Notes under the pieces: model-generated
What the model saw: only the letters and a program-made list of their open reading frames with translations
Told to the model about the DNA's origin: nothing
The model's database searches: none
Part shown: piece by piece, positions 7,191-12,484 of the stretch
Numbering within the stretch: position 1 is the first letter of the stretch
Layout of the letters: every line of letters begins with the position of its first letter
Made by a program: the position numbers and the translations under genes
Origin: Muribaculaceae bacterium
Lineage (GTDB): Bacteria > Bacteroidota > Bacteroidia > Bacteroidales > Muribaculaceae
Direction of reading: 5' to 3'
DNA length: 12,484 nt
Assembly: GCA_029057255.1 (NCBI GenBank)
Contig: JAICZO010000212.1
Location: forward strand, 270 to 12,753

Positions 7191-8261
7191 CTACAGCGTG
7201 ACGACGTGATTGATGATAACCGTCTCCCAGTCTTGCACCGCCACGTCGAAACTCGTATCCGGGTTGTCGTCATCGCCGGGGGCGACGTCGGGCAAGTCAA
7301 TCCCGTCGATTATTATTATAACATTCCTCTTGTCAGGAGAGTTTTCAATCTGAGCCGAAACATCGCGGCAATAAGCGGCAACACTGCCGTCAGCCATCAC
7401 GGCTATAAAATACAGATACTGATGCGCCGAGAGACCGGCCGAACTGCCGAAGGCGTAGGTGCTGCCCGTTATCTCCGTGCCGCCTCGCGACGCGATGAAC
7501 ATATACTCGCCCTCCGACGGCGAGAGTATGTCATAGGCTATAAGCTCCGAGGGCGACAAACCCGACAGCACATAGTACCCGCGTCTGAAACCGTCAATGT
7601 CCGTCACATTACGCAGAATACAAGTGTACTTCGACGTGCGCGGGGCGGGAAAACATCTCAGCACATGCCGGCCGCACTTTTTCGTCTCAGCCTCGGACGA
7701 GTCGCAGTCCGGCCGACCCGGACTGTACGTCACCGAGCACAGCTCCACCGTCACATCCTCCGCCGTGGCGCAGTACAGCGGGTCGGGGCTGTGATAGCCC
7801 TTGCATGCGAGCAAGTCCGGAAAAGAGTCCCTCACCGCCTCGGGCCATACCACAGGCGCCGACTCCTCGGTATATGCTTTGTAGCTTCCCATCCGCGACG
7901 TGCCGCTGTACATGATATACTTCGTATCGTTGTTGAAAGCCATCATCCTGTAGCGGCCCGCCGGAATCTCTATCTCGCCCCCGTCGTGCCCCGCCAGTTC
8001 ATAGCGCCATACCCTGCCGTCATCCCCCTCGGGGAAGAACACCAGCGACATACCGTCGGGGGCGGCCTCCGGAGCATAAGACCAGTCGAATACCACTTCA
8101 ATACCGATCATGGCCGATGCCGGGTATACAAGCTCCTTCTGACGGCAGCCGCACAGCAAGCCCGGGACAGCGGACAACAGCAGCCACAACAGCCACTGCG
8201 GCATGCCTGACCGACGTGCAGCCGGCCACCGGTGTGTATGTATCCCGTTCAGCTCCCTCAT
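7191..8261 (-). CDS. DUF5119 lipoprotein of the fimbrial module
   Basis: The product is 356 residues from the ATG at 8261. A longer reading frame begins at 8429, but its extra 56 codons are translated from the AT-rich intergenic region (a Phe/Lys-rich stretch) and lie over the promoter of the divergent operon. The shorter start places RR (16-17) before a hydrophobic core (22-36) and the lipobox LCG-C39. An in-frame ATG at 8204 is possible but lacks the positive N-region. The DUF5119 domain follows: IGIEVVFDWSYAPEAAPDGM, LVFFPEGDD, EIEIPAGRYRMMAFNNDTKY. The C-terminal half (GYYVLSGLSPSELI, then NVIIIIDGIDLPDV) is also beta-rich. DUF5119 genes usually sit beside fimbrillin genes, and an anchor, tip or accessory role is likely but unproven. 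It is the first gene of the reverse module. Confidence 0.82.
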   Translation of the reverse strand: MRELNGIHTHRWPAARRSGMPQWLLWLLLSAVPGLLCGCRQKELVYPASAMIGIEVVFDWSYAPEAAPDGMSLVFFPEGDDGRVWRYELAGHDGGEIEIPAGRYRMMAFNNDTKYIMYSGTSRMGSYKAYTEESAPVVWPEAVRDSFPDLLACKGYHSPDPLYCATAEDVTVELCSVTYSPGRPDCDSSEAETKKCGRHVLRCFPAPRTSKYTCILRNVTDIDGFRRGYYVLSGLSPSELIAYDILSPSEGEYMFIASRGGTEITGSTYAFGSSAGLSAHQYLYFIAVMADGSVAAYCRDVSAQIENSPDKRNVIIIIDGIDLPDVAPGDDDNPDTSFDVAVQDWETVIINHVVTL

Positions 8262-8467
8262 TTTAAAGTCGATAAAAGATGAATATAAATATGTAACGCC
8301 GCCATCGCGCCATGTGTTCGGAGGGGCGGCCGCCGACATCAGTCCCCGACAAACTTTTTTTATAAAAAACTTGACTTGTAAAAAAAAAATATTAAATTTG
8401 CAACACGTCTTAAATCTGCCACCAGTCAAAACAAAAAGCCATCATTTCCCACCATATCCCTTTCAAA
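8262..8467. promoter_or_regulatory. Divergent intergenic region with promoter and A10 tract
   Basis: On the plus strand TTG (8371-8373) and TAAATTTG (8393-8400) are separated by 19 bases, a good Bacteroidales -33/-7 promoter for the lipoprotein array. The start point would be near 8407, giving a leader of about 60 bases. Ten consecutive A (8380-8389) lie inside the spacer, and T7 (8355-8361) and A6 (8364-8369) tracts lie just upstream. For the reverse fimbrial module only a weak -7-like AAAGTTTG is seen (minus strand, 8357-8350), so its promoter is uncertain. The two operons could be controlled together from this stretch. Confidence 0.7.
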
Positions 8468-9079
8468 ATGCGCAAGACTTATTTCAAAAACATCACGGTA
8501 CTGCTCGTGCTCCTTTTCCTCGCCATGACGACATCGTGCGTGTCGCGGAAGAACTGCCTTGTGTGCAATGACATAACCGAAAGGAGCCACTTTTATACAT
8601 TTCTAAGATTCGACAGCACATATACGTCTGTCAAGTCGCTGGAAAATAGATGGATACTTGACTCTGCAATAAGTGCGTCACCTGTTCCGCTAAGCGACAG
8701 CCTTATTATCCTGACAATACGTGGATTTGTTGATGAGACGCCCTACATAAGCGTGAAATCAGGCTCGAAGCTAATCAATATACAATATAGGGATGCTTTA
8801 AAACTTTCGGATTCACACATACCTGTTGTAGAATACTCTGACTTCAATGCTGATATCAGCTTGGCAGGAAAGACAATCTTCTCGTGGGATATTGACCGAC
8901 TGATAAGTGTATTGTCGTGCGCACCTTCGTACTGGTCCGAACCTTCTTTTTATACTATCATACGGCTTACCCAAAAGAATGGGAAAATAAAAGACTGGGA
9001 AGAATACAGATTCGAGAGGCCTAACACTTGGAAAGACTGCACCGACTCGATACGTAAAGGACTTTTTTCGGAGGACTGA
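8468..9079 (+). CDS. Tandem-array lipoprotein 1, unknown function
   Basis: I do not recognise the family. The 203-residue precursor has a lipoprotein signal peptide (hydrophobic 10-20, MTTS-C24), so the mature protein should be attached to the envelope. After the Cys comes VSRKNCLVCND with no acidic run, so periplasmic orientation is more likely than surface export. Motifs shared with the next three genes are FDSTYTS (48-54), PLSDSLIIL (74-82), VFSWDI-like FSWDI (138-142) and KNGKIKDWEEY (170-180). Cys 30, 33, 151 and 191 recur in gene 2 and could form disulfides. The gene is AT-rich for the window (25 of 60 bases are G/C at 8701-8760, against 37 of 60 in the CorC-like gene at 4561-4620). It is first after the promoter; its end carries the GGAGG that precedes gene 2. 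Confidence 0.85.
   Translation: MRKTYFKNITVLLVLLFLAMTTSCVSRKNCLVCNDITERSHFYTFLRFDSTYTSVKSLENRWILDSAISASPVPLSDSLIILTIRGFVDETPYISVKSGSKLINIQYRDALKLSDSHIPVVEYSDFNADISLAGKTIFSWDIDRLISVLSCAPSYWSEPSFYTIIRLTQKNGKIKDWEEYRFERPNTWKDCTDSIRKGLFSED
8950..9013 (+). repeat. 64-bp exact repeat shared by lipoprotein genes 1 and 2, copy a
   Basis: These 64 bases are identical to 9576-9639, while flanking sequence differs. They code for YTIIRLTQKNGKIKDWEEYRF. A nearby block (8879-8920 against 9505-9546, coding FSWDIDRLISVLSC) is also almost identical. Patchy identity within otherwise diverged genes points to recent duplication or conversion. Confidence 0.9.
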
Positions 9080-9177
9080 AGAACATGTCACGAAACTATA
9101 ACTCATTAAAGCACGCCACGGCACTGCTCGTGCTCCTCTTCCTCGCCATGACGACTTCGTGCGTGTCGCGGAAGAAC
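9070..9177 (+). repeat. Near-identical 5' cassette, copy a (gene 2)
   Basis: This block spans the ribosome-binding GGAGGA at the end of gene 1, the intergenic bases and the first 31 codons of gene 2. It matches 9696-9803 with three differences in 108 bases (9076, 9115, 9116). It encodes the whole signal peptide and lipobox up to VSRKN. Confidence 0.92.
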
Positions 9178-9705
9178 TGCCTTGTATGCAACGACATACA
9201 AGAGAAGAGTAACTTTTACACCTTTGTAAGATTCGATAGCACATATACGTCTGTCAAGTCGCTGAAGAATAGATGGATACTTGACTCTGTCCTGAATGCT
9301 GTACCTATCCCTCTCAGCGACAGCCTTATTATCCTGTCAACACTTGATGGAATTGTTGACCCCAGACCATACATAAGCGTTAAATCAGGCTCGAAGCGAA
9401 TCAATATATATTACAGGCCTACTTCAATGGATATATACTCATACATCCCGGAGATAGAGTACTCTGACATCAATACGAATATCAGCCTGGAAGAAAAGAC
9501 AGTTTTCTCGTGGGATATTGACCGACTGATAAGTGTATTATCGTGCTCACCCTCGTATGTGTCAAGCACTTTTAATTATACTATCATACGGCTTACCCAA
9601 AAGAATGGGAAAATAAAAGACTGGGAAGAATACAGATTCCAAACACCTTGCTCGTGGGAAGACTGCACCGACTCGCTGCGTAAAATACTTTTAATGGAGG
9701 ATTGA
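9085..9705 (+). CDS. Tandem-array lipoprotein 2, unknown function
   Basis: This 206-residue precursor is the closest relative of gene 1, alignable along its whole length. It has a signal peptide with lipobox MTTS-C26, PLSDSLIIL (77-84), FSWDI (141-145) and a KNGKIKDWEEYRF tail. The start at 9085 is supported by GGAGG (9070-9074) ten bases upstream, an unusually good Shine-Dalgarno for a Bacteroidales gene, placed inside the last codons of gene 1. Five bases separate it from gene 1. Divergence from gene 1 is greatest around residues 85-135. Function is unknown; co-transcription with genes 1, 3 and 4 is very likely. Confidence 0.85.
   Translation: MSRNYNSLKHATALLVLLFLAMTTSCVSRKNCLVCNDIQEKSNFYTFVRFDSTYTSVKSLKNRWILDSVLNAVPIPLSDSLIILSTLDGIVDPRPYISVKSGSKRINIYYRPTSMDIYSYIPEIEYSDINTNISLEEKTVFSWDIDRLISVLSCSPSYVSSTFNYTIIRLTQKNGKIKDWEEYRFQTPCSWEDCTDSLRKILLMED
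9576..9639 (+). repeat. 64-bp exact repeat shared by lipoprotein genes 1 and 2, copy b
   Basis: Identical partner of 8950-9013 within gene 2, 626 bases downstream. The same 626-base offset separates the 5' cassettes of genes 2 and 3, consistent with a repeating unit of one gene plus its short intergenic segment. Confidence 0.9.
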
Positions 9706-9803
9706 AGAACATGTCACGAAACTATAACTCATTAAAGCACATCACGGCACTGCTCGTGCTCCTCTTCCTCGCCATGACGACTTCGTGCGTGTCGCGGAAG
9801 AAC
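9696..9803 (+). repeat. Near-identical 5' cassette, copy b (gene 3)
   Basis: Partner of 9070-9177. Identity ends abruptly after the codons for VSRKN, where gene 3 becomes strongly different from gene 2. One patch (ACATCACGG, 9740-9748) matches gene 1 and not gene 2, so the cassette looks mosaic. Confidence 0.92.
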
Positions 9804-10307
9804 AACCTGATATGCTATCCGGAAATCAACGACGAGCATTTCACTAAGTTCGACAGCGCATATGTGTCCGACAAATGGCACTTCGACAAGACGTCGTTTG
9901 ACCTTGTAAGGCAGAAGGCCGGCATGCCCCTGAGCGACACTCTGATTATTCTTACATCCTACCAAATCAATAAGTACCCGGAGATACTTGCCAAGTCCGG
10001 TGATTCATTCATCGCAATCGGGTATGAGCGGGACGGATGTTGCTTCTTCCCTACAAGAGTGAAGCATTACAGCGGGCAGCCCGAAAACTATGAGAACTTG
10101 TACGACTCCGCGAGAGTGGCGACTGTTTTCTCGTGGGATATCGCCGAACTGAACAGGCGCCTTCACAAAATTGATGATGGTTACCCCTATATTATCGATG
10201 TATACAGCGTCATGACACGGGTAGTGACCCGCAATGGCCGCATACAGAGCTGGGAAGAATACAGCTTCAACGATCCGTTTATACCTGAACCCGCCGACGA
10301 AGAATGA
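9711..10307 (+). CDS. Tandem-array lipoprotein 3, diverged member
   Basis: The product is 198 residues from the ATG at 9711. A TTG three codons upstream also opens the frame but overlaps the gene 2 stop, and the ATG context (GGAGGATTGAAGAACATG) is the same as for gene 2. The signal peptide (lipobox MTTS-C26) is almost identical to that of gene 2. The mature part is clearly diverged but keeps KFDSAYVSDKW (46-56), PLSDTLIIL (73-81), VFSWDI (139-144) and RNGRIQSWEEYSF (174-186). The Cys pattern differs (C35, C110, C111). The acidic end EPADEE replaces the basic tail of genes 1 and 2. Its stop overlaps the start of gene 4 (ATGA). Function unknown. Confidence 0.83.
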   Translation: MSRNYNSLKHITALLVLLFLAMTTSCVSRKNNLICYPEINDEHFTKFDSAYVSDKWHFDKTSFDLVRQKAGMPLSDTLIILTSYQINKYPEILAKSGDSFIAIGYERDGCCFFPTRVKHYSGQPENYENLYDSARVATVFSWDIAELNRRLHKIDDGYPYIIDVYSVMTRVVTRNGRIQSWEEYSFNDPFIPEPADEE

Positions 10308-10939
10308 ATATGACAACGAATACTACGGCAAACGGCCGTGCACTCAGGTGGTGCACGCGTCTTGCAGCATGCGCACTTATGGCCTTGGCAGCCTCGTGCG
10401 TAACATCACGAAACTATATGGTGTGCAACGAGATCCGCAAAGACAACCGATTCATTGAATTCGACACCACGTATGTATCGGCACGTTCGATACCGGACAA
10501 ATGGATGCTCGATTCGCTGCAGAGTTATGGAATCAGCGGTCTGAGCGACACTCTGATTATAGGCTACTATGAACATGAGACCGGTTTTCCGCCTAAACGT
10601 GCCAGAATGCTGGTGAAGTCAGACTCGACATACTACTGGATATGGCTTAACGACCGGTACCCGCCGAATATCACAAGATACAGCCGTCGGGGTGATAAGC
10701 TGATACTGCCGAATGGCCGTTCAGAACGTAGAATTTATGAATTCGACAAATTGGTCTTCTCCTGGGATATCGCAACTATCCGGCGACTGCTTGAAGGCAA
10801 ACGGAACACATGCATGACGCTCTGGACGATTATCCGCGCAGTCAGAGACGGCGACAGGATAAAGCAGTTGGAGGAATACACACTCTACGCACTGCCCGAA
10901 GAGTTTATCGTCAGCTCCGACGATTCTGCCGGAGACTGA
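10304..10939 (+). CDS. Tandem-array lipoprotein 4, most diverged member
   Basis: The 211-residue precursor starts at the ATG overlapping the gene 3 stop (10304-10307); a second in-frame ATG at 10310 is equally possible. The signal peptide is unrelated in detail to those of genes 1-3 (basic RALRW, hydrophobic 20-30, lipobox AAS-C32). The body keeps the family pattern: MVCNEIRKDNRFIEFDTTYVS (39-59), LSDTLIIG (80-87), VKSDSTYYWIW (104-114), LVFSWDI (150-156), RDGDRIKQLEEYTL (181-194). This shows the family is defined by its mature domain and that the shared signal segment of genes 1-3 is a separate event. It is the last gene before a strong terminator. Function unknown. Confidence 0.83.
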   Translation: MNMTTNTTANGRALRWCTRLAACALMALAASCVTSRNYMVCNEIRKDNRFIEFDTTYVSARSIPDKWMLDSLQSYGISGLSDTLIIGYYEHETGFPPKRARMLVKSDSTYYWIWLNDRYPPNITRYSRRGDKLILPNGRSERRIYEFDKLVFSWDIATIRRLLEGKRNTCMTLWTIIRAVRDGDRIKQLEEYTLYALPEEFIVSSDDSAGD

Positions 10940-10965
10940 AGCCCGGCCGGCAGCCGCACCCGATA

Positions 10966-11008
10966 ACTGTCTGCGTCCCCCCTGCGGCGGCGACGCTGAC
11001 AGTCTTTT
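10966..11008 (+). terminator. Rho-independent terminator of the lipoprotein array
   Basis: ACTGTCTGCGTC (10966-10977) pairs with GACGCTGACAGT (10992-11003), a 12-bp stem with one mismatch, followed by C and TTTT. It sits 26 bases after the last lipoprotein stop and ends about 20 bases before the nadA -7 box. Confidence 0.88.
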
Positions 11009-11062
11009 ATATATGGTAAAATTTGTGTATCTTTGCGGCATCAAAATTTTGAGACCATATAT
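11009..11062. promoter_or_regulatory. nadA promoter flanked by an inverted repeat
   Basis: TATCTTTG (11028-11035) is a perfect TAnnTTTG -7 box; the -33 region falls in the preceding terminator T tract and is poor. ATATATGGT (11009-11017) and ACCATATAT (11054-11062) are perfect inverted arms around the box. AAAATTT (11018-11024) and AAAATTTT (11043-11050) extend the symmetry with a 3-base offset. The right arm reaches the nadA ATG. This could be an operator or a fold that hides the start, but no regulator is in the window. Confidence 0.6.
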
Positions 11063-12032
11063 GGACTGTTCATGCAAAAGCAGTACCGAGGCACGGGGCG
11101 AGACGCTCAAAGCCGAGATTCTGCAACTGAAAAAGGATAAGAATGCCGTTATTCTGGCACACTACTATGTCGACGGCGCCCTGCAGGACATCGCCGACTA
11201 TGTAGGCGACTCGCTTGCGCTTGCCCAAAAGGCTGCCGCCGAGTGCGCCGACGCCGACATCGTGGTGATGTGCGGCGTCAACTTCATGGCCGACACCGTC
11301 AAGGTGCTGTGCCCCGGCAAGAAGGTGCTCGTGCCCGACAATACCGCGGGCTGCTCGCTGGCCGACAGCTGTCCGGCCGACGACTTCGAGGCCTTCATCA
11401 AGGCACATCCGGGGCATACCGTAATCTCGTATGTCAATACGTCGGTCGACGTCAAGGCGCTGAGCGATGTGCTCGTCACATCGGGCAACGCCCGCAAGAT
11501 TGTCGACAGCATGCCTGCCGACGCCAGGATAATCTTCGGCCCCGACCGCAACTTAGGCTCCTACATCAACTCGGTGACCGGCCGCGACATGGTGCTGTGG
11601 GACGGCGCCTGCCATGTGCACGAGCGTTTCTCGGTCGACAAGATTGCCGAGCTGAAGCTCCAGCACCCCGACGCGCCGGTGCTCGTCCACCCCGAGTGCA
11701 AGCGTCCGGTCGTGCTGATGGCCGACAAGGTAGGCTCGACGGCTGTGCTCCTCGACTATGCGCTCAAGAGCGACGCCCGCGAGTTCATCGTAGCCACCGA
11801 GAGCGGCATCCTGCACAAGATGCGGCAGGGCGCTCCCGACAAGACATTCATCCCCGTGCCCCCGGCCGACAGCACATGCGGCTGCAACGACTGCGCCTAC
11901 ATGAAGCTCAACACCCTCGAGAAGCTGCGCGACTGCCTGCGCGACGAAGCTCCGGAGATACACGTCGACCCCGAGCTCGCTGAGCGCGCCCTGCGACCCA
12001 TCGAGCGCATGCTCGAACTCAGCGCCCGCTGA
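11061..12032 (+). CDS. nadA: Quinolinate synthase
   Basis: NadA condenses iminoaspartate (from NadB) with dihydroxyacetone phosphate to form quinolinate for NAD synthesis, using a [4Fe-4S] cluster in the cytoplasm. The product is 323 residues from 11061. A frame opening at 11013 would add 16 residues, but that ATG lies upstream of the -7 box, so it cannot be in the main transcript. Motifs are ILAHYY (31-36), GVNFMADTVK (72-81), PDNTAGCSLADSCP (92-105), SYVNTSVDVKA (123-133), GPDRNLGSYI (160-169), GACHVHERF (182-190), HPECKRPV (210-217), ATESGILHKM (245-254) and CGCNDCAYMKLN (273-284). The expected cluster ligands are Cys98, Cys213 and Cys278. No nadB or nadC is adjacent here. leuS follows after 38 bases and may be read from the same promoter. 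Confidence 0.95.
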   Translation: MDCSCKSSTEARGETLKAEILQLKKDKNAVILAHYYVDGALQDIADYVGDSLALAQKAAAECADADIVVMCGVNFMADTVKVLCPGKKVLVPDNTAGCSLADSCPADDFEAFIKAHPGHTVISYVNTSVDVKALSDVLVTSGNARKIVDSMPADARIIFGPDRNLGSYINSVTGRDMVLWDGACHVHERFSVDKIAELKLQHPDAPVLVHPECKRPVVLMADKVGSTAVLLDYALKSDAREFIVATESGILHKMRQGAPDKTFIPVPPADSTCGCNDCAYMKLNTLEKLRDCLRDEAPEIHVDPELAERALRPIERMLELSAR

Positions 12033-12070
12033 CACTACACCAATCACGAACAATAACCTTCTTCATATAA

Positions 12071-12484
12071 ATGGAATATAATCACAAGACCATCGAGAGC
12101 CGCGTGCACAAGTTCTGGCAGGACGGCGACATATACCGCGTCGACATCGACCCGTCGCGCCCCAAATTCTATGTGCTGGACATGTTCCCCTACCCCTCGG
12201 GAGCCGGCCTGCATGTGGGTCACCCGCTGGGATATATCGCCAGCGACATCTTCGCCCGCTACAAGCGCCTGCAGGGCTTCAATGTGCTGCATCCGATGGG
12301 CTTCGACGCCTACGGACTCCCCGCCGAGCAGTATGCCATCCAGACGGGACAGCACCCCGAAGTGACCACCCGCGAGAACATCGCCCGCTACCGCAGCCAG
12401 CTCGACAACATAGGCTTCAGCTTCGACTGGAGCCTTTTTTTTGTTACGTGGTACACCGAGTTCTACAAGTGGACACAGTGGGCA
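12071..12484 (+). CDS. leuS: Leucyl-tRNA synthetase, N-terminal part (cut by window end)
   Basis: This class I synthetase charges tRNA-Leu. Only the first 138 codons are present. The start at 12071 gives the usual Bacteroidales N-terminus (MEYNHKTIESRVHKFW). The first part of the catalytic domain follows: KFYVLDMFPYPSGAGLHVGH (32-51) with the HIGH-type signature HVGH, YIASDIFARYKRLQGFNVLH, MGFDAYGLPAEQYAI and IGFSFDWS. After S121 the ten residues LFFVTWYTEF replace what is normally an RE(I/V)xTCDPEY-like stretch, before YKWTQW resumes in frame. The change includes a T8 run (12435-12442). The cause may be an error near a contig edge or real divergence. No separate promoter is visible, so read-through from nadA is likely. 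Confidence 0.93.
   Translation, partial: MEYNHKTIESRVHKFWQDGDIYRVDIDPSRPKFYVLDMFPYPSGAGLHVGHPLGYIASDIFARYKRLQGFNVLHPMGFDAYGLPAEQYAIQTGQHPEVTTRENIARYRSQLDNIGFSFDWSLFFVTWYTEFYKWTQWA

Noticed and set aside
7206..8210. 334-codon open frame on the plus strand opposite the DUF5119 gene
   Set aside because: It is very rich in Arg and His, as expected of an antisense shadow of a GC-rich gene. No domain is recognised.
8262..8429. 56-codon N-terminal extension of the DUF5119 gene
   Set aside because: It translates AT-rich intergenic DNA covering the divergent promoter, and it would bury the lipoprotein signal peptide internally.
11013..11060. Upstream ATG giving nadA 16 more residues
   Set aside because: It lies before the TATCTTTG -7 box and within the left arm of an inverted repeat; the added residues are not part of the NadA family start.
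11243..11983. 246-codon plus-strand frame inside nadA
   Set aside because: An Arg-rich out-of-frame shadow; nadA motifs run through the entire region in the correct frame.

Overview
The window reads as chromosomal DNA of a Bacteroidales bacterium. GC is high for the order (about 60% in the housekeeping genes), and with the gene content this suggests Muribaculaceae, which is an inference. The supporting signs are TAnnTTTG promoter elements, a type V fimbrillin with DUF5119 and DUF3575 partners, a BspA-like leucine-rich-repeat remnant with a Por-type sorting tail, and an LptC/FadL-like outer-membrane gene set.

Layout. Positions 1-355 are non-coding and hold a 191-bp-period direct repeat rich in stem-loops. 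It runs into a broken 3' end of a BspA-like surface protein (359-859), closed by a strong terminator. A forward operon follows with tightly packed or overlapping genes: coaX (coenzyme A synthesis), a FadL-like outer-membrane barrel, lptC (LPS export) and a CNNM/CBS-domain membrane protein of the CorC/HlyC family (1101-5207). Converging on it is a reverse three-gene fimbrial module read from 8261 down to 5221: a DUF5119 lipoprotein, a fimbrillin lipoprotein and a DUF3575 outer-membrane protein. It probably makes a small surface fimbria and its anchor or assembly factors.

Diverging from the fimbrial module is a tandem array of four paralogous small lipoproteins of unknown function (8468-10939). 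Its promoter carries a ten-A tract in the spacer, and it ends at a good terminator. The array is AT-richer than its surroundings. It shows patchy near-identity, with the signal-peptide segment homogenised while the bodies diverge, as expected from duplication plus gene conversion. This array is the least explained and most interesting part of the window.

The window closes with nadA (quinolinate synthase), whose start is fixed by a promoter lying inside the longer reading frame, and the first 138 codons of leuS. Ten normally conserved leuS residues near the window edge look abnormal.

The accessory block (5221-10939) sits between two sets of core metabolic genes, which suggests an insertion or variable locus at this position.
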